From Kiloniellaceae bacterium (GTDB lineage: Bacteria; Pseudomonadota; Alphaproteobacteria; Kiloniellales; J153), in NCBI GenBank assembly GCA_021776175.1, contig JAJFGJ010000006.1, positions 62,001 to 126,000 of the forward strand: a DNA stretch of 64,000 nucleotides, in the 5' to 3' direction. A program made the translations under genes and the position numbers. Under the pieces are notes generated by a model. The model had not been told where the DNA came from. It worked only from the letters and a program-made list of their open reading frames with translations, and ran no database searches. Each line of letters begins with the position of its first letter. Positions within the stretch are counted from its first letter, which is position 1. This document shows, in pieces, positions 16,828 through 25,510 of the stretch.

Positions 16828-17361
16828 TTGGCCTCTTCGAGCCCGGAAAACGACGCGAATCCCACGGCCGAGCCCGGGCATCTTCGGGACACGGTGGCCC
16901 TGGCCGCCAAATCGGACGGGCAAGTTCAGCTCGGGGACTTCGAGATCGACGAAAACGGGCGCCTGCGGCCGCGTCCCGATGGCGCGCCGATCTCGTTCGG
17001 CTTCTCCTACAATGGCATCGATTTCATAGCCAAGGTCGAACCCGGAACGGACGGGCGGATCAGCCTGGACGCGGAGCTCGGCAAGCTGCCATACCGGGCC
17101 GAAATCGGCGAACGGCGGCGGCTGACAAGACAGATCGTCAGGGCGGCCCAGGACCTGCCGCGCGGCAGAATCGACATCTCGGACACCTCCGACATGCATC
17201 TCACGGCGCGGATGGAACCGGCGGCGCTGCTAACGCCCACCGCGGTCCTCACGGCGCTGACCGCGATCCTGCTCGACTTCAAGCCTTACCTGGACCTTTT
17301 GCATGAGGTCATGCTGGCGCCCCAGGGCCTCGAACCGGGGCCTCCGGCCCTGAAAGCCTAA
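16828..17361 (+). CDS. Uncharacterised protein, TTG start
   Basis: A 177-residue soluble protein starting at TTG 16828, supported by AAGGAG at 16816-16821 with six-base spacing. The core (FGFSYNGIDFIAKVEPGTDGRISLDAELGKLPYRAEIGERR) suggests an alpha/beta fold with antiparallel strands resembling small chaperone-like or YbjN-type domains, but I cannot name the family with confidence. The C-terminus (DFKPYLDLLHEVMLAPQG) is helical. It has no signal peptide or cysteines. It is divergent from psd-pssA; an antisense ORF on the other strand is a shadow. Confidence 0.62.
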   Translation: MASSSPENDANPTAEPGHLRDTVALAAKSDGQVQLGDFEIDENGRLRPRPDGAPISFGFSYNGIDFIAKVEPGTDGRISLDAELGKLPYRAEIGERRRLTRQIVRAAQDLPRGRIDISDTSDMHLTARMEPAALLTPTAVLTALTAILLDFKPYLDLLHEVMLAPQGLEPGPPALKA

Positions 17362-17393
17362 GTTCCTTAAACCGGCGCGCGGCCTGCGGATGC

Positions 17394-18863
17394 TCAATTT
17401 TGCGCCGGCACCATGAATATCTGACCCGGATATATGAGGTCGGGATCGCCGATCTGGTTTTGATTGGCGGCGTAAATGACCGAGTAACGCACGCCCTGGC
17501 CGTAAATACGCCGGGCGATCCGCCACAGGCTATTTCCAGGCTGCACGATCACGGCCATCTCGTCGCCCACGGCGGCCACGAGGTTCGCCCGGGAGAACGG
17601 CGACTCGACGCGCGCGACAACCTTGCCGGTCTCGTTCACCTGGTCGATACGCAGGCTATGCACGCCGAAGGGGACTTCACCGTCCAATTGCGCGCGCCAG
17701 CGACCAGCGGCCCCAACCACCGCACGTCCCGCCGGGCGGTCATCCAAATACAATAGCAAAACGGCCCCCGCCGCGCCGCGGCCACCGATCACGGCACGGC
17801 CGCGATCGTCGTAATCGACGGTCTCGAGTAACAGCGCCTTGTCGCCCAGATTTCTTGGAACCGGCTCCGGCGCCTGAATGATCCGGATGGCTCCCATGCC
17901 CGAGCGCGGCATGAGCACGGCAAGCGGCCGCAAGGTTTCCACCGCCGGGCTGGCGCTCGCGGGTTCCGGAACCGGGCTCGCACTGGAGCCGCTGGTTTCG
18001 GCGGACTCGACTGCCGGCGCGGGGTCCGGTGCGGCGATCCCATGGGCCTTCGCGGGGGCCGGTGCGGCGGTTTGGGTGGCTGGGGCTGGTGCCGCGGCCG
18101 GCGGTGCCTGGGCCAGGACCGGCTCGGCGATCTCGGGAGCCGAGGCGGCGGCCGGCGGTGCCGGGGCGGCGGCCGGCGGGACCGGGGCGGCGGCAGGCGG
18201 TGGCTGCGTCTTGGCGACCAGAGCCGGCGCCGGCACGTTCAAGACGACGATGTTTTCCGACAACAAAATTTCGCCGGAGGTCAGGCGGGATTCCAAGCTG
18301 AGTTCATGGGCACCGGGCGCGAGCGGCTCGCGCAGGACGATGACCCACTCGCCGTTTTCATTGGTCAAGACCTCGGCCAGGCCGAGCGTCCCGTCGATCA
18401 GGCGCACGGTACTGCCGGGCGTGGCCCGGCCGGCCACCACCGCCTCACCGCTCGGCTCCACCCTCACGACATCGAAACTTGGCAGAACCGCCACCAGGCC
18501 CGTTTCGCGGGGCGGCGCGACTTCGCGGGTTTCCACGCTCGGCTTCGCGGCGACGGGCTCCTCTGTTGCCTGGACGGCGGGCGCCGGTTCCTGAGGCGCG
18601 GCGCGCGCGACGGCCTCTTGACTATCTTGCTTTGGCGCCGGCGCGGCCTGAGGTTCCGGCGCGGGCTTGGGCGCCTGGGAGATAACCGGGCTAGGAGCGG
18701 ATTCCGGCTGCGGCACGGGCACCGCCTGGGTCTCGGGCGGTTTCGCCAACTCGACCTGGGCGGCGATGGGCGTGCCGGGTTCAGCGCGCTCGAACCAGAA
18801 GTAACCGAGCGCGCCAAACAAGATAAGAACGGCCAGGCCGATAATGAGTCCGGTACGATTCAA
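17394..18863 (-). CDS. LysM-domain cell envelope protein with Pro/Ala-rich linker
   Basis: A 489-residue membrane-anchored protein. TTG at 18863 starts it, with AGAGGA eight bases upstream. Residues 5-24 are an N-terminal transmembrane helix. Residues about 30-120 and 210-290 are Pro/Ala/Glu-rich, low-complexity spacer. Between and after them are Ig-like segments (EPSGEAVVAGRATPGSTVRL; RGAAGAVLLLYLDDRPAGRAVV). The C-terminal 50 residues are a LysM motif (VIVQPGNSLWRIARRIYGQG ... LIYPGQIFMVP) that binds peptidoglycan. The layout is familiar from alphaproteobacterial LysM proteins of unknown role. A 33-bp tandem duplication lies just before the start. Confidence 0.85.
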   Translation of the reverse strand: MNRTGLIIGLAVLILFGALGYFWFERAEPGTPIAAQVELAKPPETQAVPVPQPESAPSPVISQAPKPAPEPQAAPAPKQDSQEAVARAAPQEPAPAVQATEEPVAAKPSVETREVAPPRETGLVAVLPSFDVVRVEPSGEAVVAGRATPGSTVRLIDGTLGLAEVLTNENGEWVIVLREPLAPGAHELSLESRLTSGEILLSENIVVLNVPAPALVAKTQPPPAAAPVPPAAAPAPPAAASAPEIAEPVLAQAPPAAAPAPATQTAAPAPAKAHGIAAPDPAPAVESAETSGSSASPVPEPASASPAVETLRPLAVLMPRSGMGAIRIIQAPEPVPRNLGDKALLLETVDYDDRGRAVIGGRGAAGAVLLLYLDDRPAGRAVVGAAGRWRAQLDGEVPFGVHSLRIDQVNETGKVVARVESPFSRANLVAAVGDEMAVIVQPGNSLWRIARRIYGQGVRYSVIYAANQNQIGDPDLIYPGQIFMVPAQN

Positions 18864-18870
18864 CTTCGAA

Positions 18871-18936
18871 TCCTCTAAATGCTGGACGACAACCTGGTGC
18901 GCGTCCTCTAAATGCTGGACGACAACCTAGTGCGCG
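18871..18936. repeat. 33-bp tandem duplication upstream of the LysM gene
   Basis: Two adjacent copies (18871-18903 and 18904-18936) beginning TCCTCTAAATGCTGGACGAC differ at one base (GG versus AG near the end). The copy next to the gene contributes the TTTAGAGGA Shine-Dalgarno region; the second copy duplicates it. Confidence 0.85.
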
Positions 18937-18981
18937 GGCCGGTCAGGCGCAATCTCGCTTAGCGGCCACGTCTTTTCGGGC

Positions 18982-19914
18982 TCACTCTGCCTGAGAACCC
19001 GACCCTAGGCGGGCGATGGGGGGTAAGCTAAACAAATAACTAGCGACTGCCGCGCGATCCTCGTCATTTAGGTAACTTGTACTTTCCTCTATCACGTCGG
19101 TCATGGCGCCGCCCGCGAAATCACCGTCCGGCAAAAACCCGGATTTTAGAAAGTAAGTTAAGTCCGTTTCGCTCCAGCCGCCGATACCCTGATCTGAATG
19201 AGGGGTGATGTTCGGCACTTTCTTGCCGTCCGGGCCGGCCGGGTTCCCGGACAAACGCCGTTCCCGGTCGGCGGCGCCAAGGAAATTGCGCGGCGTGTGG
19301 CACTCGCCGCAGTGCCCCAGGTTTTCGACCAGGTAAGCGCCCCGGTTCCATCGCGCGTCCTGGTCCGGATCCTCGACCCGATATCCCTCTGTGAAGAACA
19401 ATAGTTTCCAGGGCCACAGGGTGAAGCGGTATCCAAAGGGAAACTTCAAATCGTGGGCCCGATTCGGCGTCGCGGCGGCCGGGCGGGAGAACAGATAAGA
19501 TTTCAAGTCGCGCATATCGCGCGCGTTCATACCCGTATAGGAAGGATAGGGAAACGCCGGATAGTAGTGACGGCCGTCCGGGGCCCGCCCCTTGCGCAAG
19601 GCGGCGATGAATTCGTCGTCGGACCAGGCCCCGATCCCATGAACCGGGTCCGGAGTGATGTTAGGCGAGTAGAAGATGCCGAAGGGCGTCGCCAAGGCGC
19701 GCCCGCCGGCCAGGGGCGCGCCCTTGTTCTTGCTATCCGTATGACAGGCTTGGCAGCCGGCGGCGCGGAAGATGTATTCGCCACGAACAATGGCCGATTC
19801 GTCGCCGGCCGCCCGCGCGGGCTCCACGGACCCCAAACCCAGAACCAACAGCACGGCGGCCGCCCGGATATAGGACCGGCCGCCGCCGGCCCATGGGCCC
19901 GCGCGCCAGATCAC
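18982..19914 (-). CDS. Secreted di-heme cytochrome c
   Basis: A 310-residue periplasmic cytochrome. A signal peptide covers about residues 14-36. Two heme c sites are visible: CQACH followed by the downstream sequence SPNITPD, and CGECH (LGHCGECHTPRNFLGA) followed by NITPHSDQGIGGWSE. Each is the fold of a class I cytochrome c domain, with Met ligands likely in YTGMNARDM and GGAMTDV. Proteins of this type act as electron acceptors for periplasmic dehydrogenases. The GTG at 19914 is weakly supported by its leader. It lies 13 bases after a mono-heme cytochrome gene in the same operon. No dehydrogenase is adjacent, so the electron donor is unknown. Confidence 0.88.
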   Translation of the reverse strand: MIWRAGPWAGGGRSYIRAAAVLLVLGLGSVEPARAAGDESAIVRGEYIFRAAGCQACHTDSKNKGAPLAGGRALATPFGIFYSPNITPDPVHGIGAWSDDEFIAALRKGRAPDGRHYYPAFPYPSYTGMNARDMRDLKSYLFSRPAAATPNRAHDLKFPFGYRFTLWPWKLLFFTEGYRVEDPDQDARWNRGAYLVENLGHCGECHTPRNFLGAADRERRLSGNPAGPDGKKVPNITPHSDQGIGGWSETDLTYFLKSGFLPDGDFAGGAMTDVIEESTSYLNDEDRAAVASYLFSLPPIARLGSGSQAE

Positions 19915-19927
19915 CGGAGGCCGGCGT

Positions 19928-20389
19928 TTATTTCTTTTCCGCCCGGAAGGGCTTATGGCATCCGCCGCAGGACTTGCCGAGTTGTTGCAGACCGCCGCCG
20001 AAGGCCGAGGGATCGCCGGCTTGCGCGACCTTGACCAGATTGGCGCTGGCGGCCTGGAAAGCCTTCACCGCCGCGTCGAACTTCGCCGGCTCGGCCCAAA
20101 TCGCGGGCAGCGCCCGGTTCTTGGCCTGGGACTCGTTGTCCGTGCCCTTGGGAAACAGGTGCGCGACGAGTTGGCTCATTTCCTGGATAGCCCGCGCATG
20201 GGCGGCGACATCGCCGGCGAAACTGACCTCGCCCTTGACCACGCCGGCAATGGCCCCGGTGTGCCCGCCGATCGCCTTCATGACCGCCTGGCGGTACTTG
20301 ATAACGTTCCCCGGCTCATCCGCGGCAAAGGCTTGCGCCGTCGTCACGGTGGCCAAACCCAAAATAACGGCGAAAATAGCTTTCCTCAT
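19928..20389 (-). CDS. Class II cytochrome c (cytochrome c' family)
   Basis: A 153-residue periplasmic four-helix-bundle cytochrome. The signal peptide is MRKAIFAVILGLATVTTAQA. The heme site is CGGCH near the C-terminus (LGKSCGGCHKPFRAEKK), the position typical of cytochrome c'. The N-terminal region KYRQAVMKAIGGHTGAI fits the family. The ATG at 20389 has GGGAGT upstream. It precedes the di-heme cytochrome by 13 bases, so the pair is co-transcribed. Cytochromes c' bind NO or CO or shuttle electrons; which applies here is open. Confidence 0.88.
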   Translation of the reverse strand: MRKAIFAVILGLATVTTAQAFAADEPGNVIKYRQAVMKAIGGHTGAIAGVVKGEVSFAGDVAAHARAIQEMSQLVAHLFPKGTDNESQAKNRALPAIWAEPAKFDAAVKAFQAASANLVKVAQAGDPSAFGGGLQQLGKSCGGCHKPFRAEKK

Positions 20390-20574
20390 AGGTACTCCCT
20401 CTTGTTTTTTGGTGGTGGGCGCTCCGGACAAAACTCCAGATACAATCGCCCCGGAACTTGACGTCAGGGTATCGGTCCCGATATTGGCCGTCCAGCCCGT
20501 GCCACGTTATCTTGTGCTTTCAAGTGCCTATCGGCACTAAATTCACGAAACAGTGAACAACGAAAGGGACCGCG

Positions 20575-21159
20575 ATGTCTGAGGTGAGTTCGCTTTGCGT
20601 CTATTGCGGATCGTCCAGCGAGGTCGACCCCCAGCACCTGGGCGCCGCGCGCGAAACCGGCCGCCAAGCCGCCGAACGGGGGATCGAAATCGTCTTCGGC
20701 GGCGGCCATGTCGGCATGATGGGGGCCCTGGCCGATGGCGCCCTGGCCGCCGGCGGGCGCGTGACCGGCATCATCCCGGAGATTCTCATGGCCCGCGAAG
20801 TGGCGCATGGCGGCGTGAGCGAGATGATCGTGGTCGATTCCATGCACACCCGCAAACGCATCATGTTCGAGCGTTCCGACGCCTTCTGCGCCCTGCCCGG
20901 CGGCATGGGCACCCTGGACGAAACCTTCGAGATACTGACCTGGAAACAATTGGGCCTTCACGACAAGCCCATCGTGCTAGCTAATCTCGGCGGCTACTGG
21001 AACACGCTTCTGGCCATGCTGGAATTCCAGACCGCCGAAGGCTATGTCCGGCCCGGGCAAATGGGCTTGTTCCAGGTCGCGATGCAAATCGAGTCCATCT
21101 TCGGCGCCCTGGCGGCATCTCCCACGCCCAAGACCCCGGGCGACAGCGAACGGTTCTAG
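20575..21159 (+). CDS. LOG-family nucleoside monophosphate phosphoribohydrolase (TIGR00730)
   Basis: A 194-residue Rossmann-fold enzyme of the lysine-decarboxylase-like LOG family, which hydrolyses nucleoside monophosphates, including cytokinin riboside monophosphates, to base plus ribose phosphate. Signatures are VYCGSSSEVDPQHLGAARE, FGGGHVGMMGALADGAL and the catalytic motif CALPGGMGTLDETFEILTW. Length is normal for the bacterial group. AAGGGA precedes the ATG. It is monocistronic, divergent from the cytochrome operon. The physiological substrate is not evident. Confidence 0.9.
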   Translation: MSEVSSLCVYCGSSSEVDPQHLGAARETGRQAAERGIEIVFGGGHVGMMGALADGALAAGGRVTGIIPEILMAREVAHGGVSEMIVVDSMHTRKRIMFERSDAFCALPGGMGTLDETFEILTWKQLGLHDKPIVLANLGGYWNTLLAMLEFQTAEGYVRPGQMGLFQVAMQIESIFGALAASPTPKTPGDSERF

Positions 21160-21205
21160 GGCCTGGATAATCGGGTACTAGCCTAGGCTATGAACCGTTA
21201 TCGCG

Positions 21206-21568
21206 CTAACTGTCGCTCCAGCGGCGATAGGCTTCCAGCATCTCGCGGCTGGTGCGGTCCAGCTCTTCGGCGTCGCTGGGGTTGCGTTGAGCGGCGCTCT
21301 TGTACGCATTGCGGGCATCGACGAATTCCACCAGCAAGCTTGCTTGATCCAGTGCGGTACCTGAGCGCCGCTGCGGGTGCGCGGCGGCGGCGATTTGCTC
21401 CGCCTCTTCCAAGGCCCGGTGCAGGCGGGCCGCGACACCGCTTTCACCGACCTCGTAGGCATGGGCGAAGGCCGCCAATATCTTGTCGGACAAGCGCCGG
21501 TCGTACTTCGGCGCCGGGTTCGCGACCAAGATGTCGGAGAGAAGCGGAAGAACAATGGTTTGTCGCAT
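21206..21568 (-). CDS. Uncharacterised helical protein
   Basis: A 120-residue cytoplasmic protein (MRQTIVLPLLSDILVANPAP start at 21568). It is predominantly helical, with Ala/Arg/Glu-rich segments (LSDKILAAFAHAYEVGESGV, ALDQASLLVEFVDARNAYKS) and no recognised domain, signal or membrane segment. Composition matches neighbouring genes. It is convergent with the LOG gene. I do not recognise it. Confidence 0.55.
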   Translation of the reverse strand: MRQTIVLPLLSDILVANPAPKYDRRLSDKILAAFAHAYEVGESGVAARLHRALEEAEQIAAAAHPQRRSGTALDQASLLVEFVDARNAYKSAAQRNPSDAEELDRTSREMLEAYRRWSDS

Positions 21569-21805
21569 GTCGAGGCCTATATCTTTTCGGTGGCGGTGGA
21601 AACGCCGTATCCCGTTTTGTGTCACGGCGAACCCGAAAAATACGGCAGCGCCCCTTTAGGGCCCGTAAAGATGCAAACAAGCAGCGCGTTTTATGTTCGG
21701 AATCAACAAGGTAGGGAGTGCGATTTTGCTTGCCGCCGTTGATTACTTGTTAAGCAAAGGACGGGCACTCTTACCTCGTCGAAACATCAATTCGCAGGGG
21801 GTACC

Positions 21806-22030
21806 ATGGCCTTGTCCAGGCGCGTCGTCGAGACCTTGCTCGACCTCGTTGAGATAAAGCTGAGCTGCATGGAAGTCCATGACCGCGAGGATACGCGCGA
21901 AGCGACATGCCTGGAGGCTTGCCGCCAAGAACTGAAAACACTGATGTCCGGCGGCGCCTCGACGTCCGACGGCGGAACCGTCGCGGCCTTTGCCAAGCGC
22001 GGCAGGGGACGCCGCCGCGCCACGGCCTAG
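21806..22030 (+). CDS. Small conserved uncharacterised protein
   Basis: A 74-residue protein whose N-terminal half (RRVVETLLDLVEIKLSCMEV, HDREDTREATCLEACRQEL) is a helical hairpin pattern I recall from conserved small alphaproteobacterial hypotheticals. The C-terminus is a basic Arg-rich tail (KRGRGRRRATA) that could bind nucleic acid. Three cysteines are present. Function unknown. It is convergent with the first GST gene. Confidence 0.6.
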   Translation: MALSRRVVETLLDLVEIKLSCMEVHDREDTREATCLEACRQELKTLMSGGASTSDGGTVAAFAKRGRGRRRATA

Positions 22031-22060
22031 CTACCTAGCTACCCTAGCTACCCTCTCCTA

Positions 22061-22714
22061 TCAGGGATCGGGCGGTGTCCAACCGGGCGCCATGCCCTGA
22101 GGAATGGCCATTCCGCGCTGAACCGCCGGGCGCGCGGCCTGGGCATCGTACCAACGCTTCACATTCGGGAAATCAGGCAACTCTATGCCTTGCCAGGGAT
22201 GGCGCGCCACCCAGGGCAGGGTCGCCATGTCGGCGATGGAATAATCCCCGGCCAGATACTCAACCTCGCCCAGGCGCTTGTCCATGACCCCGTAAAGGCG
22301 CCTGGCCTCGTTGGAGTATCGTTCGATCGCATAGGGAATCTTATCCTTGGCGAAACGCCGGAAGTGATGGGCCTGGCCCAGCATGGGCCCGAAATTTCCC
22401 ATCTGAAACATCAGCCATTCCATGACCGCCGTGCGCGCGCCCGGCGCCCGGGGCAGGAACCGGCCCGTCTTCTCCGCCAGGTAGATCAGAATCGCGCCGC
22501 TTTCGAAGACACTGAGCGGCACGCCGTCCGGCCCTTCCCGGTCCAAGATGGCCGGGATCTTGTTGTTCGGGCTGATTTTCAGAAACGCCGGCGCGAACTG
22601 CTCGTCCTTGCCAATATTTACGGGATGAACCGTGTAAGACAGTTCCATCTCCTCCAAGGCGATGGAGACCTTGCGGCCATTGGGCGTACTCCAGGTATAA
22701 AGCTCGATGGTCAT
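22061..22714 (-). CDS. Glutathione S-transferase, YfcG/Nu class (paralogue 1)
   Basis: A 217-residue cytosolic thiol enzyme. The N-terminal thioredoxin-like domain has LYTWSTPNGRKVSIALEEM, in which the Thr-Pro-Asn of YfcG-type disulfide reductases replaces a Ser/Tyr active site. It continues with FLKISPNNKIPAIL and FESGAILIYLAEKTGRF. The C-terminal helical domain has FQMGNFGPMLGQAHHFR and YSIADMATLPWV. It is highly similar to the gene at 24718-25413 and lies 17 bases downstream of a PLP trans-sulfuration enzyme in the same direction, which hints at a sulfur/thiol context. AGAGGACGG precedes the ATG. Confidence 0.9.
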   Translation of the reverse strand: MTIELYTWSTPNGRKVSIALEEMELSYTVHPVNIGKDEQFAPAFLKISPNNKIPAILDREGPDGVPLSVFESGAILIYLAEKTGRFLPRAPGARTAVMEWLMFQMGNFGPMLGQAHHFRRFAKDKIPYAIERYSNEARRLYGVMDKRLGEVEYLAGDYSIADMATLPWVARHPWQGIELPDFPNVKRWYDAQAARPAVQRGMAIPQGMAPGWTPPDP

Positions 22715-22730
22715 ATCCGTCCTCTGACAA

Positions 22731-23882
22731 TTAAATTCCGTTAAGCGCCTGTTCGAGATCGGCGATCAGGTCGCCCACATCCTCGATACCGATGGAAAGG
22801 CGCAGCAGGTTCGCCGGAACCGGAGAGTTCGCTCCCTCGACACTGGCGCGGTGTTCGATCAGGCTTTCGGTCCCGCCCAGCGACGTCGCGCGCACGGCAA
22901 GACGGCACCGGCCGGCCACTTCCAAGGCCTCGGCGGCGCCGCCTTTGACCTGAAAACTCAACATGGCGCCGAAGCCGCCCCGCATCTGACCCTTGGCGGT
23001 GGCATGACCGGGGTGGCTCTCCAAGCCCGGATAGAGCACAGCTTCGAGACTTCCATGCCCCTCGAAGTGCCGGGCGATAGCCAGCGCGTTGGCGCTGGCC
23101 CGTTCCACGCGAAGGTGCAAGGTGCGCAAACCCCGGTGCAACAGCCAGGCCTCGAAGGGGCCGAGAACCGCGCCGCCCAGGGCCCGGTTGGCGCGAACCC
23201 TGGTCCAGAATTCATCGGCGCGGGCGGTGACCAGCAGCCCGGCGACGGCATCGCCGTGGCCGTTGAGCGCCTTGGTCGCCGAATGCATGACCATGTCGGC
23301 GCCATAGTCCATGGGCCGGCAATGGACCGGCGTCGCCACGGTCGAATCGACGACCAAGCGGGCGCCCGCCTTGTGCGCGACCTCGGCGGCGGTAGCGATA
23401 TCGACCACGTCCCAGGTCGGGTTGCAGGGCGTTTCGATCCAGATCAGCTTGGTCCGCCCCGGCTTGACCGCGCCCGCCAGGGCCGCCGGATCGGCCGCGT
23501 CGGCCAGGTCGAGACCGAGCCCCCAATCGGCGCAGAAACCGATCAGCCAGTCGCGCACGCCCCAGTACATGACTTTTTGCGCGACGATGTGATCGCCCGG
23601 CCGCAGGGCCTGAACCACGGCGGCGGCGGCGGCCATGCCGGAGGCCAGAAGCATCGCCTCCGCTCCTCCTTCCAGGCGGGCCAGCAAGGTTTCGACCGGA
23701 GGATAACCGGGATTGGAATCGCGGCTATAACCGGCCGCCGGATTGATCAAGCCGTAATCTTCGCCGCGCGCGTAATTGGTCGAAGGATGAATCGGCGGCG
23801 CCACGTCGCCGTTATCGTCCTCCGGCCGCCGGCCGCCGTGGGCTAAAAGAGTCGCGGGCTTCAGCTTCGATTCTTCGCTCAT
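22731..23882 (-). CDS. Cys/Met-metabolism PLP enzyme (cystathionine beta-lyase-like)
   Basis: A 383-residue PLP-dependent trans-sulfuration enzyme. The PLP lysine is in MVMHSATKALNGHGDAVAG. Other family marks are AMLLASGMAAAAAVVQALRP, IWIETPCNPTWDVVDI and the C-terminal SLGGTESLIEHRASVEG, which contacts substrate carboxylate. Candidates are cystathionine beta-lyase, gamma-lyase or O-acylhomoserine sulfhydrylase; specificity cannot be decided from sequence alone. It is followed at 17 bases by a YfcG-type GST. No SAM riboswitch is visible in the 83-base leader. Confidence 0.88.
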   Translation of the reverse strand: MSEESKLKPATLLAHGGRRPEDDNGDVAPPIHPSTNYARGEDYGLINPAAGYSRDSNPGYPPVETLLARLEGGAEAMLLASGMAAAAAVVQALRPGDHIVAQKVMYWGVRDWLIGFCADWGLGLDLADAADPAALAGAVKPGRTKLIWIETPCNPTWDVVDIATAAEVAHKAGARLVVDSTVATPVHCRPMDYGADMVMHSATKALNGHGDAVAGLLVTARADEFWTRVRANRALGGAVLGPFEAWLLHRGLRTLHLRVERASANALAIARHFEGHGSLEAVLYPGLESHPGHATAKGQMRGGFGAMLSFQVKGGAAEALEVAGRCRLAVRATSLGGTESLIEHRASVEGANSPVPANLLRLSIGIEDVGDLIADLEQALNGI

Positions 23883-23965
23883 ACGCCAGGGTTACCCGGC
23901 GGCGGGCGGAAAGCCAAGCGTGGGATTATCTCGCTACGGGCCCTCCGGCGCCGCGGCGGCACCAA

Positions 23966-24577
23966 TCACATGCCCAAGCGCTTCATAAAGCTCAGATCGT
24001 AGGACTCACCGCCGGCCATGGCCGAGGAGGGTGCCGGCAGGTCGTGGGCATGGACGTGCCCGGCCCGGCAGCGCTCCAGAATGGCGCGTGCCTTGTCTTC
24101 CTGATCCTTACCGTGGGTCGCGACCCAGAACAGCAGGCCGCCACGGTCGAGCTGCTCCTGCAGGTGCTTGGCATGGTGTTGGTCCATGAACTTGGCCAGG
24201 ACGCCGCCAATGAGGCCGCCCACACCGGCCGCCACCGCCGTGCCCAGGACGGCCACACCGATTGTCCCGCCGCTGGCCACGATCACGCCGACCGTGCCCA
24301 GCGCCCCGACGTAGGCCAAACCGCTGACGACCGCGGTCTCGGCCTCGACCCGCGAATCCTTGCTAATATAGACCGTCCGCGGGATCGACAGGTCGTCCTC
24401 GAGTTCGTCCACCTTATCGTATTTGTGGCCCAGCTTTTCTTCGACCGCGTGCTGGCTCGCGAGCAGGCTCAAGCTCGAACGGTCGAATCCTGAAATGAGC
24501 ATTTCGTCGACAGCGTTCTGCAGCGACGCCTCGTCGTGGAATACGCCGACGGTTTCGCGTACGACATTCTCGGCCAT
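23966..24577 (-). CDS. Stress-type protein with glycine-zipper segment
   Basis: A 203-residue protein. Residues 1-75 resemble the general-stress-protein 17M-like domain (VGVFHDEASLQNAVDEMLIS, then FDRSSLSLLAS). A Gly/Ala-rich hydrophobic stretch (AYVGALGTVGVIVASGGTIG ... GVGGLIGGVLAKF) from about 90 to 140 could be a membrane-inserting glycine zipper. A C-terminal alpha/beta segment (LLFWVATHGKDQEDKARAIL) mirrors the N-terminal domain. GGAGGGCGAG precedes the ATG. Similar proteins in alphaproteobacteria are often envelope-stress or general-stress induced. Function is not established. Confidence 0.75.
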   Translation of the reverse strand: MAENVVRETVGVFHDEASLQNAVDEMLISGFDRSSLSLLASQHAVEEKLGHKYDKVDELEDDLSIPRTVYISKDSRVEAETAVVSGLAYVGALGTVGVIVASGGTIGVAVLGTAVAAGVGGLIGGVLAKFMDQHHAKHLQEQLDRGGLLFWVATHGKDQEDKARAILERCRAGHVHAHDLPAPSSAMAGGESYDLSFMKRLGM

Positions 24578-24717
24578 TGTCTCGCCCTCCCGATCTGGAG
24601 ATGCTGACTAGCCCCTCTTAAACCCCTCATAAATTTCCCATTGACATTGTAGCGCCAGTCTTAGCGGCCACGAATTGACCTAGCGCAACCCGTCGCGAGT
24701 TCCGCGCGGCCAGCGTC

Positions 24718-25413
24718 TCAGCGCCGCTGATACTGCGCGGCCCCGAACATCGCCTCGCGCGCCTTGTCGTCTATGGGCCCCTGGCGCCGTCGATCGGCCA
24801 GCACTTGAACGCCGCGCTCGACCGCCGGGCGGGCGGCGATACCCTCGAACCACTGTTTCACATTGGGAAACTCTCCCAGGTCGACACCCTGGTTCTCGTG
24901 CGAGCGCAACCAGGGAAAGGTCGCCATATCGGCGATGGTGTAGTCGTCGCCGGCCAGGTAGGCGGACTCCCCCAGGCGGCGGTCGAGGACCCCATAAAGC
25001 CGTTTCGCCTCGTTGGTATAGCGGTCGAAGGCGTAATCCAGCTTCTCGGGCGCGTAGATGCGGAAATGATGCGCCTGGCCGAGCATGGGCCCGACGCCGC
25101 CCATCTGAAACATGAGCCATTGCAGCGTCTCGTAGCGCGCGCGCGGCTCACGCGATAGGAATTGGCCGGTCTTATCCGCCAGATAAATCAGGATCGCCCC
25201 GGATTCGAACAGGGAAATCGGCTTCCCGTCCGGCCCCTCGGGATCGACGATCGCCGGCATCTTGTTGTTCGGGCTGATCTTCAGGAACTCCGGCTCGAAT
25301 TGGTCCCCGGCGCCGATGTCGATGGGGATGACTTTGTAGGCAAGCTCCGTCTCTTCCAGCATGATATGGATCTTGTGCCCGTTGGGCGTCGGCCAAGTGT
25401 AAAGATCGATCAT
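24718..25413 (-). CDS. Glutathione S-transferase, YfcG/Nu class (paralogue 2)
   Basis: A 231-residue enzyme clearly paralogous to the GST at 22061-22714. The same blocks occur in order: LYTWPTPNGHKIHIMLEE, FLKISPNNKMPAIVD, FESGAILIYLADKTGQF, FQMGGVGPMLGQAHHFR and YTIADMATFPWL, but with a longer C-terminal tail (DRRRQGPIDDKAREAMFGAA). It likely acts in disulfide reduction or thiol conjugation using glutathione. It is separated from the trans-sulfuration gene by the stress-type gene, all on the same strand. A MITE lies 97 bases upstream of its start. Confidence 0.9.
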   Translation of the reverse strand: MIDLYTWPTPNGHKIHIMLEETELAYKVIPIDIGAGDQFEPEFLKISPNNKMPAIVDPEGPDGKPISLFESGAILIYLADKTGQFLSREPRARYETLQWLMFQMGGVGPMLGQAHHFRIYAPEKLDYAFDRYTNEAKRLYGVLDRRLGESAYLAGDDYTIADMATFPWLRSHENQGVDLGEFPNVKQWFEGIAARPAVERGVQVLADRRRQGPIDDKAREAMFGAAQYQRR

Positions 25414-25510
25414 TCGTGTTTAACTCCCGTGCGAGTGGCTTTGCGCTTGGTGGCGAGTGAGGCACGCGAACCGGCAAAAAACAAGACCACCGGTTATTCA
25501 CAGCCCGCCA

